Positions 16,619-25,204 of a stretch of 64,000 bases of DNA are shown here, one piece after another. Both the position numbers and the translations under genes were made by a program. The notes beneath the pieces were generated by a model that was not told the DNA's origin, did not search any database, and saw nothing but the letters and a program-made list of their open reading frames with translations. Source of the DNA: Spirochaetales bacterium (GTDB taxonomy: Bacteria; Spirochaetota; Spirochaetia; DSM-2461); contig QKAW01000022.1 of assembly GCA_003247135.1 (NCBI GenBank), forward strand, positions 62,001 through 126,000. The letters are read 5' to 3'. The stretch's first letter is position 1. Each line of letters begins with the position of its first letter.

Positions 16619-18766
16619 TTATTTTACTTCCATCCTAAAAATTCCATCCCAATCACTGGAAACTGGGTTAATTTTAAAGTGATTTATTCTGTCCATAAAA
16701 ACCTTGGAAGGTTTATCACCATATTTTTTATGGTTTTCTAAAAAGAATTCCATAGCCTTATCCCAGTTTTTGGCTCTGTACTCTTTGAGTCCAGATTCAA
16801 AGAGTTCGATTATTTCCATTAACTTAGGTGTACTTTTAATCTTTTCCTGAATTATTTCGTAAATTCTAACTGGCTGGTTTTTACCTTTTACTGCTATAAA
16901 ATCCAGCTCCCGGCAAAGAAAGATCTCTTTAATATTATTGTATACACTTTCTGAAATAATTGATTTGGAACCATAGGCCTTATTTGCACCCTCAAGTCTG
17001 GCTGCAAGATTTACCGTATCTCCAATGGATGTAAAATCCATTCTCTCTCTTGCTCCCATGGAACCAAAAATAACTGGCCCTCCATTTATTCCAATGCCCA
17101 TTTCTACAATATGAAGTCCATCCCGCTCTCTTATATCCTTCTCATTCATCATTGCTTCCCTGATCTCCATTGAAGCTCTACATGCATTTAAATCCCGATT
17201 TGGACCGTCGAAAAAAGCCATCATCTCATCACCAACGAATTTATCGATATCACCGCCATTTCTGAGTATGATCTCTGTTTCAAGATCAAGGTATTTGTTG
17301 AGTATTGCTACAACTTCAACAGGGCTTTTTCCTTCGCAGAGGGTCGTAAAACCTCTAATATCTGTAAAGAGAAAGGTAAGATCCTTGGCAACACTTGATG
17401 TCTCTCCAGATTCTGCATTTTTTAATGTCGATGCCGAGATATAGGGTACAATGCCTTTTATTACATTAACCATATTATTTATCTCTCTGGAGAGACTACT
17501 AATTTCATCTTTGCTGTGTACCATATCCGAATAAACCAGGGATGAAGCGGCTACTCGACTCTCTCCGGAAATCATTCGAGATAAAATATCTGATACTTTT
17601 TTTACATTCATTCTCAGGAATAGTATTGGATTAACAATAAAAGTACCAGATATATAGATTAGGACTATTGATATGTATAAAAATAGAAATGTTAGTGCAA
17701 ATACCAGATTTCTAATTTTGTAGTAAGGTTTCATTATTATATTTTTTTCAAAGGTTATAATTGTGTAACCTAATAATCTGCTTTTTTTAAATCGATTTTC
17801 ACCATCCTTAATAGTATCAATTTTTATTATTGGACTGATAAATTTAAAGGTTGAATAATCCTCTTGGATTAAAACATCTCTGCTCTCTTTGAAGTTTTTA
17901 AAATAGTTTACCACCGAAAGTTTATCAAGACTTTCCAGTTCCGGGTATTTTGTTGATGGGGCAAGTGTAGAATATTCACATTTATATTCAGGAAAATCAG
18001 TATATTCCTCATCCTGATATACTGGAGGGTTAAAACTTGTAAAAATTGATAGATTGTTATAATTGAATGTTGCTTTGTTATTTAATTCAACCTGCCTTGT
18101 CATATACTCTTCAAGTGCTATGTTATCACCTAGATTAATTCTGTAGTTTGCTGAAGTTTGCTGCACCTGATTACTGGCACCATCAGAGACAGCCTTTATT
18201 ATTGTTTCCCTATAACTATTTAGAAGATTTGTGCTAAGGATTAATAGTATTGCTGTAATTATGGAAATAAATGATAAAAATAGTTTAATTCTTATTCCAA
18301 AAAAGTTAATTCCTGTTTTATTCTCTTTTTGATATTCAAGATAATTTCTGTAGGAACTGCTTTTTCTGTTTAAACCTCTAAATAAAAGGGCGGTAGTTAA
18401 GAAATTATAAAATAATAGTAATGTAAATTGTAAATAAATTCCGATACTTACAGCTTTTAAATACTCTTTATTTAATGCGTTGGTAATTACTGGATCAATA
18501 ACCGTATAAATCATTATAGAGGAGAGAATAACCCTGGATAACAGGTGAAAAACTGATTCCTTATTTCCAAAGTAACCCATTTTTCTATGAAGAAATATGT
18601 TTATCAGTTTATATAACCCAAATACCGGAATTACAATGAGGAATTTGTTTCCAATTTTATAAGGATGAAGAAATTCGTATTCAACCCCAAGGGTTACTGG
18701 CAAAAAAAACCAAAGAATGTAGAATAATCCTGTTAAATCTTCTATTAAACTTATGTATCGTTTCAT
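16619..18766 (-). CDS. Membrane-bound class III adenylate/guanylate cyclase
   Basis: A 715-residue receptor-type nucleotide cyclase. Four membrane segments fill about residues 8-130. A fifth (about 160-185) and sixth (about 355-382) flank an extracytoplasmic sensor region, and a HAMP-like linker follows. The class III catalytic domain starts near residue 465: LFTDIRGFTTL carries the first metal Asp, NGGDIDKFVGDEMMAFF the second metal Asp and the base-contacting Lys, and RMDFTSIGDTVNLAARLEG the Asp and transition-state Asn/Arg. All key residues are present, so it should be active; Lys plus Asp favours ATP. The C-terminal helical tail is TPR-like. It is the last gene of the MoxR-VWA operon, 14 bases after the lipoprotein. 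Confidence 0.9.
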   Translation of the reverse strand: MKRYISLIEDLTGLFYILWFFLPVTLGVEYEFLHPYKIGNKFLIVIPVFGLYKLINIFLHRKMGYFGNKESVFHLLSRVILSSIMIYTVIDPVITNALNKEYLKAVSIGIYLQFTLLLFYNFLTTALLFRGLNRKSSSYRNYLEYQKENKTGINFFGIRIKLFLSFISIITAILLILSTNLLNSYRETIIKAVSDGASNQVQQTSANYRINLGDNIALEEYMTRQVELNNKATFNYNNLSIFTSFNPPVYQDEEYTDFPEYKCEYSTLAPSTKYPELESLDKLSVVNYFKNFKESRDVLIQEDYSTFKFISPIIKIDTIKDGENRFKKSRLLGYTIITFEKNIIMKPYYKIRNLVFALTFLFLYISIVLIYISGTFIVNPILFLRMNVKKVSDILSRMISGESRVAASSLVYSDMVHSKDEISSLSREINNMVNVIKGIVPYISASTLKNAESGETSSVAKDLTFLFTDIRGFTTLCEGKSPVEVVAILNKYLDLETEIILRNGGDIDKFVGDEMMAFFDGPNRDLNACRASMEIREAMMNEKDIRERDGLHIVEMGIGINGGPVIFGSMGARERMDFTSIGDTVNLAARLEGANKAYGSKSIISESVYNNIKEIFLCRELDFIAVKGKNQPVRIYEIIQEKIKSTPKLMEIIELFESGLKEYRAKNWDKAMEFFLENHKKYGDKPSKVFMDRINHFKINPVSSDWDGIFRMEVK

Positions 18767-18780
18767 TTATACCTCACTAT

Positions 18781-20049
18781 TTAAAATGTATTTTTTAAAA
18801 CTTTTAGTTTGTTTTCTGTTCTGTCAAAATAGGCCTGACTATCTTTATACTCATTGTTGTAACTAATAACTGTTTTAAATTTTATATAGGCCGTTTCATA
18901 ATCTTCTTCATTGTAGAATCTAATACCATCGTTATAAAGTCTCTCAATTATACTCTCTATTTCACCAATTTTACCTCTGATTCTCTCAGTGTTATTTTTT
19001 AATTTAAATTTCGGAAGGTTCGTATTTACCTGGCTAATAGCACTTATTGGATCACCTTTCTGTATAAAGTAATCTATTGAGTCTATAACATCATTAATAG
19101 TGGATTCAAAATCCTTAATGTTTTTTGTTTTATCTATTTGTGAAATTAATAGTTGAACATCCTGGCTGTTATCAATATCTCTGGCTAAAACTGCTATATT
19201 TTTTGAGAGTTGCAGTTTCCCATTTTTATAGAGATCCTTAGCCCAGGTTACAAAAAGATCATATTTAACTCTATTTATGTTGCTATTTGTCTCACTGTAT
19301 AATAGGGAATTAATAGCTTCGGCTCTTCTTACAATTTTCTCTGCTTCAACAAACCTTTTTTCATTTATCAGATTCTGTATTACAGTTACATTTTTATCCG
19401 TTAAATCATTAATATGTCCCTCAATTTTTTTTGTACACTCTTCTATATATCTACTATCTGGGTCCAGTTGGAAAAGTTCATTTTGGGTCTGGTTTACAGA
19501 TTTTATATATTGGGACATTTCATTGGGATCATCTGAAACAATAAAGGTATTTAATTCAAGCTTTAATCTTTCCTCTGTCTTAGACTTTACACTTTCAAAT
19601 AGACCTTTACTTTCTTTTTTTACAATCTCCAAAAATTTATCTTTAACTTTAAGATCTGATGCCTGTTTGATTGATAAAACATAGAGAAATTCCTCATAAT
19701 CACTTTTATCATCTTTTTTATATAATTCCTGTATATTTTTTAAGCATTTTGTTGTCTGCTCTATTTTTATATTTGTAATAGTATTTATGTAATCTCCATC
19801 TTTAAGGAGTCCCGGGTATAACAGATAGGCATCAGAGAAGTAGAGAATTGCATTATCAACTATTTTCAGGTTTTTTTTCTTTATCAATTCCTCCTGATAT
19901 AGTCTTAAACCTTCATTATAAAGGAGCTGGGCTTTATCTTCCTTACTAGTATTTTGATATAAAAATATATCTGCTCTTAAAGAAGCACAGGATTGAAGTA
20001 TATTTAGGATGACTCCCAATATAATAAGATGTATTATTTGCCTTTTCAT
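18781..20049 (-). CDS. TPR-like lipoprotein in cyclase operon
   Basis: A 422-residue predicted lipoprotein. The signal is MKRQIIHLIILGVILNILQSC with the lipid-modified Cys at residue 21. The rest is almost entirely charged helices; the first part (EGLRLYQEELIKKKNLKIVD) and the last part (GIRFYNEEDYETAYIKFKTV) look like TPR units, the middle like coiled coil. It is therefore a periplasm- or surface-facing helical scaffold. The GGAGATG ribosome site is good. It sits between the small 112-residue gene and the cyclase, whose extracytoplasmic sensor it could contact; that is inference. Confidence 0.7.
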   Translation of the reverse strand: MKRQIIHLIILGVILNILQSCASLRADIFLYQNTSKEDKAQLLYNEGLRLYQEELIKKKNLKIVDNAILYFSDAYLLYPGLLKDGDYINTITNIKIEQTTKCLKNIQELYKKDDKSDYEEFLYVLSIKQASDLKVKDKFLEIVKKESKGLFESVKSKTEERLKLELNTFIVSDDPNEMSQYIKSVNQTQNELFQLDPDSRYIEECTKKIEGHINDLTDKNVTVIQNLINEKRFVEAEKIVRRAEAINSLLYSETNSNINRVKYDLFVTWAKDLYKNGKLQLSKNIAVLARDIDNSQDVQLLISQIDKTKNIKDFESTINDVIDSIDYFIQKGDPISAISQVNTNLPKFKLKNNTERIRGKIGEIESIIERLYNDGIRFYNEEDYETAYIKFKTVISYNNEYKDSQAYFDRTENKLKVLKNTF

Positions 20050-20111
20050 TAATCATCTCCAATAAAATTTGACCAATTGTATATTTTTTTTAGAAAATTT
20101 GCCAGTTGTTT

Positions 20112-20450
20112 TTAAAAGACTCTTATATCATCCTTGTTGAAATCTATAATCTGATAAAATGAGTTAAGACTTGTTATTAATATATTTAGTTTCCCGTTAA
20201 TAGATGTGCCAAACTGTTTTTTTATATTTTTAAATATTTCCAGATAGTTGTTGTCCAATTCAATGCTTTTTGCATTATCAAAAGTAATTAATACATTACT
20301 CTCATCTTTTTCAATAAAAGGTCTTTTTCCATTAAACTTTTCGCTAAATATAAGTTCTTTTAAAATACTCTCTTTTTTAAGCAGTTCTAAAGTAAAAATT
20401 TTTTTATCTATTATTAAATATCCGCTCTTAAGTTCATAACTATGGGTCAT
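20112..20450 (-). CDS. Small protein of unknown function in MoxR-VWA operon
   Basis: A 112-residue soluble protein with no recognised domain. It appears to have alternating strands and helices (SGYLIIDKKIFTLELL, SNVLITFDNAKSIEL, KLNILITSLNSF) and no signal peptide or membrane segment. It starts 11 bases inside the VWA gene with an AGAGG ribosome site, so it is translationally coupled and likely works with it. Without similarity evidence the function is open. Confidence 0.6.
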   Translation of the reverse strand: MTHSYELKSGYLIIDKKIFTLELLKKESILKELIFSEKFNGKRPFIEKDESNVLITFDNAKSIELDNNYLEIFKNIKKQFGTSINGKLNILITSLNSFYQIIDFNKDDIRVF

Positions 20451-21549
20451 AATAAGTTACCTCTTTGAATTTTTTAGATGTTAATTCTTTTTTTGTAAGT
20501 ATCCATAACACTTTCTGATTTTGATAATCTGGTAAAAAACCTTCTCCATCAGTAAATATAACAATTAAATCGACTCTCATTTTCTCCCCTAGCTTCAGAA
20601 CCTGGGTATAATCTGTTGCACCACGTTTTTGACGTTTATAGGTCTTTAAATATCTGTTTAAACTGACTGGCATTGAGAAGGTTGTATCAAAATTTACTAC
20701 ATCAATTTTTAAGTCAGTAATTTTATTAATTTCAATTACGTCATTTACGAATTTGTATAGAGTCTTATCTGCCATGGATGCTGATTCATCAATTGCCAAT
20801 AGAGCATTTATTCCTTCATTTCTTATATTTCCCGGATATCCTGGGTATCTTCTTGAAATTCGCCTGAATGATTTTCTTTTTTTTACTCTCCAGTTATGGG
20901 ATAAAAATTTTTTTAGAATATATTTCCAGTTAAAAAAAATCTCCGGATATATTTCTTTTAGTCCATTTTCAATGATTGATCCATTTATATTTAAACTTGC
21001 AGAAAGGTTGTATTTAAAAAGATTTAGTTCAGATTCTGAATAATCCTGACTTACCAGAAGGTCCCCTTTTAATTCTCCGGAGGTAGTTTCAACAGAGGCA
21101 GTTCCATTCTTTGTTCTTACTTCTCCATTTTTCCAGTTTTCTATTAGAAAATCATAGTAATACTCTGCACTTCTGTGGAATTCCAGTGGTTTCTCAAAAA
21201 AAACAGCAATTTTATCTATTGTTATTGAATTATCAAAAAGAAAGTCATTATTTATGTACTGATTTACTGCAATATCGCAGGCTACTGACCATAGGGGAAG
21301 CTCTCTATTTTCTATTCTATAGGGGTGAAGAAATATTAAGTGAATAAATTCGTGAATTAATACTCCTTTTTTATGATTATTATTTAATTGGGTAAACCAT
21401 TCATCATTATACTTAAGAATAAGTTGCGGATATATTTCCAGTCTTATTTTTGAAATAGTTCTGTCTATTACAATTGAGAATTTTGATGCCAGTATTCCAT
21501 ATAAAGGTTCATTTAAAAGTATACTTGTTATTGCTTCTGTAATATTCAT
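20440..21549 (-). CDS. VWA-like protein with HExxH metallopeptidase-like domain (DUF2201 type)
   Basis: A 369-residue protein of the COG3864/DUF2201 kind. The N-terminal half has the zinc signature H66-E67-x-x-H70 (LIHEFIHLIFLHPYR) and the following VACDIAVNQYI, whose Asp is the likely third ligand. Whether it cleaves anything is unknown for the family. The C-terminal half is a von Willebrand A domain with a complete MIDAS: AIDESASM, GATDYTQ and IFTDGEG. Proteins of this type are usually encoded beside a MoxR-like AAA+ ATPase, as here (2-base gap), and are thought to act as its adaptor or client. Confidence 0.85.
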   Translation of the reverse strand: MNITEAITSILLNEPLYGILASKFSIVIDRTISKIRLEIYPQLILKYNDEWFTQLNNNHKKGVLIHEFIHLIFLHPYRIENRELPLWSVACDIAVNQYINNDFLFDNSITIDKIAVFFEKPLEFHRSAEYYYDFLIENWKNGEVRTKNGTASVETTSGELKGDLLVSQDYSESELNLFKYNLSASLNINGSIIENGLKEIYPEIFFNWKYILKKFLSHNWRVKKRKSFRRISRRYPGYPGNIRNEGINALLAIDESASMADKTLYKFVNDVIEINKITDLKIDVVNFDTTFSMPVSLNRYLKTYKRQKRGATDYTQVLKLGEKMRVDLIVIFTDGEGFLPDYQNQKVLWILTKKELTSKKFKEVTYYDP

Positions 21550-21551
21550 TG

Positions 21552-22619
21552 CTAATCTGCTACCATATCTATTATTTGATCGCTGATATCATTAAATGTA
21601 TCTAACTCACTGAAAATTTCCCTTATAAGTTCAGGTCTTTTTAAAGATATCTCTCTATAAAACATTAATCTAAACTCCTGTGGCAGCTCATTTAGAAAAT
21701 TATTTAAAGATAAAATATGGCTCTTACTGTTTTCCATATAGGTTATAACAGATCTGATAATTATCATTAGCTCTTCAGCTTTATGATTATTAATTATTGT
21801 ATCTATTCTCTTTTTTACAGACTCGTAGCTGTTTAAGATCTCTTTTCCGTCTATAAAATTATCACTAATATTTGATATATATCCAAAAAGAGATGCTGAT
21901 GCAAACTCTCCTACTATTCCGGAGATTACTTCCTGTTTAATATGTTGCTTAAGATTTCCTATGTTTAGAATTTCCTGAACTTTACTCCATCCTCTTGGTG
22001 TTGGAGCTCTGTTTTGAGACATATTCTCTTTGTTAATTTGCAGAAGCATTTCAGGAAATTTTTTGAGGAAGTTTATAACTGTTAAATTTATACCATTATT
22101 TTGACTAAAACTTATGTATTCATCCAGGTCTGGTTCAATATTTAGTGTAATAAATCTATCTATCATGGCATCATCAAGGGTATTTACTGTGTAATTAAGA
22201 TTATCCGGGTTCATAGTTACCCCAATTTTCCAACCATCCGCTATTTGGTGTCCATTAATTCTTCGCTCAAGTAATAGTGGATAGAGAACAGATATTGTGT
22301 CCGGGGTTACTCTGTTAATTTCCTCAATAATTAGAAGTCCCTCTTTCAGGTGTTTGCCGAAATTTACAGAGTCCATAGTAGGTAAAAAAGATGGAGGAAG
22401 ATATCTGGTTCTATTGTTTTCTATATCTTTATCCGGAAGTCCCATAAAGTCAGGGCCTTCCAGTGCTGCAGCATATATATCTATATAACCTATCCCTAAC
22501 TCTTCAGCACACTGCCTGTAAGCTGAGGTTTTCCCAACACCCCTCTCGCTGACAAGTGCTGTAACATATTTTGTCTTATATAACTCTTTTATTACTTCTT
22601 TGGCTTCACTTATTTTCAT
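21552..22619 (-). CDS. MoxR-type AAA+ ATPase
   Basis: A 355-residue AAA_5/MoxR-like ATPase. Walker A reads SERGVGKTS, with Ser in place of the first Gly. Walker B is LLIIEEINR. A sensor-1 type Asn lies in GVTMNPD, and DDAMIDRF is the usual arginine-finger region. MoxR ATPases act as chaperones that remodel or load cofactors into partner complexes with VWA proteins. It is the first gene of the five-gene operon, with an AGGAG site 3 bases before the ATG, and a long hairpin immediately upstream. ATPase activity is likely, the client unknown. Confidence 0.87.
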   Translation of the reverse strand: MKISEAKEVIKELYKTKYVTALVSERGVGKTSAYRQCAEELGIGYIDIYAAALEGPDFMGLPDKDIENNRTRYLPPSFLPTMDSVNFGKHLKEGLLIIEEINRVTPDTISVLYPLLLERRINGHQIADGWKIGVTMNPDNLNYTVNTLDDAMIDRFITLNIEPDLDEYISFSQNNGINLTVINFLKKFPEMLLQINKENMSQNRAPTPRGWSKVQEILNIGNLKQHIKQEVISGIVGEFASASLFGYISNISDNFIDGKEILNSYESVKKRIDTIINNHKAEELMIIIRSVITYMENSKSHILSLNNFLNELPQEFRLMFYREISLKRPELIREIFSELDTFNDISDQIIDMVAD

Positions 22620-22630
22620 AGACTCCTCTT

Positions 22631-22671
22631 TAATAGCATTTAATAGTAATCGTTACTATTAAATACTATTA
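22631..22671 (-). repeat. 41-base hairpin before the MoxR operon
   Basis: Two 19-base arms with one mismatch surround a 3-base loop; the inner 11 bases (TTTAATAGTAA / TTACTATTAAA) are perfect. The single mismatch is C-A on the plus strand but G-U on the minus strand, so a minus-strand RNA hairpin is favoured over a DNA operator. It lies between the sulfatase stop and the MoxR ribosome site, with no U tract after it, so it is not a standard terminator. Confidence 0.6.
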
Positions 22672-22716
22672 CTTTAAATGTAAAAAGTCTATGCTAACTT
22701 AATTAAATAATCCTAT

Positions 22717-24180
22717 TTAGTCCCATGGCTCAAAACCCTTTATTTTATGATTATTGCTCCAGGGAATAAAAGTACTGTTTATTCCAGGAATCTTGGCAGC
22801 AGTGCTTTTTTGCCACTCATGTAGTGCTTTTTTTAGTGTGTCAGCTATTTCGATTTTATCCTTTATAAGATTTTTATTTTCTCCGGGATCATTCTCAATA
22901 TTATACAACTCAAGCTCTCCATTTTCAAAAAACTCAATTAATTTCCATGGGTAATCCAAAATAGATGACCCCGGAGTTCCTCCCTGATTGCCGTAGTGGG
23001 GGTAGTGCCAATAGAGATATCTTTGAGTTCTTTTATTATAACCATCCAGATAGGGTAAAATACTTATACCATCTTTATGTTGTTCCGGGATTAAAGGTAA
23101 TCCTGCAGCTTCTAATAGTGTTGGATAAAAATCAGGACTGGATATAGGTTCATTGCATATTGATTCTGCTTTTACTCTTTCAGGCCATGAGATTAAAAGT
23201 GGTTCCCTTACACCACCCTCATACATCCACCCCTTTCCCTGGGAGAGTGGCAGGTTACATGTTGGTGAACCTTCAGCTGTAGATAATCCTCCGTTATCTG
23301 AAGTAAATATAATTAAAGTATTATCAAAAAGATTATTTGTTTCCAGATATCTTATTATTCGCCCAATATTTTCATCCAAAGACTCTATCATAGCTGCATA
23401 TACAGGGTCAGACTGTATTAATCTTCTTTGTATTTTCTGCTCTTTTTTGTGTTCACAAGGAAAGAAATCCCCCTCTTCAAAGGTTTTTAGAGTATCAAGC
23501 CCCATTTTTCCTGCCTTGATTCTGTATTTTTCTATTTTTTCTGTTTTTGCCTCAATTGGAGTATGAACAGAATAGTACCATAAATTCAGGAAAAATGGTC
23601 TCTGTTTATCTCTGGTTTCAATTAAGTCTAATGTTCTATCAGTTAAATAGTCTGTTAAATATGTATTTTCCGGTACCTGAACATCTTTCAAAGCCTCAAT
23701 TCCCCAGGGGCTGAAATAACCCATGTTTCCGGGAGAACCCATATAACAGCCACCAATGTTAATGTCAAAGCCATGATTTTCAGGATAATAGGGCTGGGTT
23801 CCTATATGCCACTTTCCAACATGCCAGGTCTGATACCCACCATCCTTAAGGGAAGTTGCAATACTTTTTTCCTCTAAAGGTAGATGATCAAGATATGGAG
23901 CATCAATTAATCTGCCGCGACAATCCCCTTCATCAGATTCAGCATCACGATTATGATTAATCCAGTCAGTTACTCCTGTGGACACCGGATATTTTCCACT
24001 TAAAATACTGGCTCTGGTTGGAGAACAAACAGGGCATGCAGCATAAGCCTGGGTGAACATCATACCTTTTTTCTGCAGCATATCAATATTTGGAGTCTCA
24101 TAAAATTTACTTCCTGTACATGAGAGATCTTTCCAACCCATGTCATCGATTAAAATAAATATAATATTTGGCTTATTCAT
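22717..24180 (-). CDS. Cys-type arylsulfatase family protein
   Basis: A 487-residue type I sulfatase that would hydrolyse sulfate esters, probably of a sulfated glycan. The active-site consensus C52-S-P-T-R56 is present with the formylglycine precursor Cys. Metal ligands include Asp12 and Asp13 (ILIDDMGW) and the pair in FTSDNGG; GKWHIG is the other sulfatase signature. Lengths and order match the family. No signal peptide, so the mature location is uncertain and may be cytoplasmic. It needs the maturase at 14.7 kb. The AraC regulator is divergent 38-77 bases away and probably controls it. Confidence 0.93.
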   Translation of the reverse strand: MNKPNIIFILIDDMGWKDLSCTGSKFYETPNIDMLQKKGMMFTQAYAACPVCSPTRASILSGKYPVSTGVTDWINHNRDAESDEGDCRGRLIDAPYLDHLPLEEKSIATSLKDGGYQTWHVGKWHIGTQPYYPENHGFDINIGGCYMGSPGNMGYFSPWGIEALKDVQVPENTYLTDYLTDRTLDLIETRDKQRPFFLNLWYYSVHTPIEAKTEKIEKYRIKAGKMGLDTLKTFEEGDFFPCEHKKEQKIQRRLIQSDPVYAAMIESLDENIGRIIRYLETNNLFDNTLIIFTSDNGGLSTAEGSPTCNLPLSQGKGWMYEGGVREPLLISWPERVKAESICNEPISSPDFYPTLLEAAGLPLIPEQHKDGISILPYLDGYNKRTQRYLYWHYPHYGNQGGTPGSSILDYPWKLIEFFENGELELYNIENDPGENKNLIKDKIEIADTLKKALHEWQKSTAAKIPGINSTFIPWSNNHKIKGFEPWD

Positions 24181-24257
24181 GCAAACTCCTTTTTGTAATA
24201 TATGGTATAATAATCTAGGTGATAACTACAAAAAATAGTAATTTTGAGGATTTGTTT

Positions 24258-25121
24258 GTGATTTTTGATCAAAAAATAAACAGAATGATATTTGATGAGA
24301 ACAAAAAAATATCATTAATGAATAACTCTATAAGATGCGGTTACATAAAGAATGATGATATTGTTTATGAGGATAACTTTATTACATCACAGTACGCTAT
24401 TGTATATATTATCTCCGGTGAAGGTTTATATAGAGATGATAGTGGTGAAATATCTTTTAGCAAAGGGTATTTGTTTCAAAGGTTTCCTGAAAAGATTCAC
24501 AGTGTAACTTATTTTCCAGGGACTTTCAGATTTTATATAGCAGTTCCATCTGATATAATGAATATTCTTAAACTGTCTAACTCCCCTATACTTAACAAAC
24601 CTGTACAGAATGTGGGATCTACATACACTCTGTATGAAGAAGTTGGTAATCTTTTTAATTTGTGTAACTCCTCAGAAAGTATCTATGAAATTCTTGTTGG
24701 TGTTCAGGCTTTAATCAGTATGTTTATTAAATCATCAATAGATCACTATGGTGTAGATGGTTCATATAAACAACTCATTATTAAAAAGGCAATGGTTATA
24801 CTTAAGGATATGGATTGCAAAATGGATTTGAATGAGGTGGCACTTTCACTTGGATTAAATTACAACACTTTCAGGAGAGTGTTTAAAGAGTTAACCGGAC
24901 TCTCTCCAGGGCATTACAGACTTAATAAAAGAGTAGAGAATGGGGTATTTCTACTAATAAATAGCAATATGAGTATTACTGAAATTGCATATAAACTAAA
25001 ATATAGTGATATATACACATTTTCTTCCCAGTTTAAGAAAGTTACAGGATTATCTCCAACCAGTTTTACTAAAAGATTTAATAAAGGGAATATGGGTAGC
25101 GTTCCTACAAATGTAGATTAA
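24258..25121 (+). CDS. AraC-family transcriptional regulator
   Basis: A two-helix-turn-helix AraC activator. The N-terminal part is a cupin-like ligand domain (YAIVYIISGEGLYRDDSGEI). The C-terminal 100 residues carry both HTH units: LNEVALSLGLNYNTFRRVFKEL and MSITEIAYKLKYSDIYTFSSQF. I place the start at GTG, 8 bases after GAGGA; an in-frame GTG 39 bases upstream has no ribosome site and sits where transcription should begin (TATAAT at 24206-24211). It is divergent from the sulfatase, its likely target. The inducer is unknown. Confidence 0.88.
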   Translation: MIFDQKINRMIFDENKKISLMNNSIRCGYIKNDDIVYEDNFITSQYAIVYIISGEGLYRDDSGEISFSKGYLFQRFPEKIHSVTYFPGTFRFYIAVPSDIMNILKLSNSPILNKPVQNVGSTYTLYEEVGNLFNLCNSSESIYEILVGVQALISMFIKSSIDHYGVDGSYKQLIIKKAMVILKDMDCKMDLNEVALSLGLNYNTFRRVFKELTGLSPGHYRLNKRVENGVFLLINSNMSITEIAYKLKYSDIYTFSSQFKKVTGLSPTSFTKRFNKGNMGSVPTNVD

Positions 25122-25204
25122 AACTCCATTTATTTTTCTATTGCCTATCTTTAATAAAAATCATAAAATTGACCTAATTTTTATCTAAATTAAGGAGAGT
25201 CGTT

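Noticed and set aside
19277-19684. 135-codon plus-strand open frame opposite the lipoprotein gene
   Set aside because: It is antisense to a well-supported gene, rich in Ser and Phe as expected for the complement of Lys/Asp-rich codons, and has no ribosome site.
23153-23566. 137-codon plus-strand open frame opposite the first sulfatase
   Set aside because: The sulfatase active-site motifs are on the other strand; this frame shows no domain.
24219-24257. Earlier GTG start for the AraC gene
   Set aside because: No ribosome site, and it coincides with the expected transcription start 8 bases after a TATAAT; the later GTG has GAGGA.
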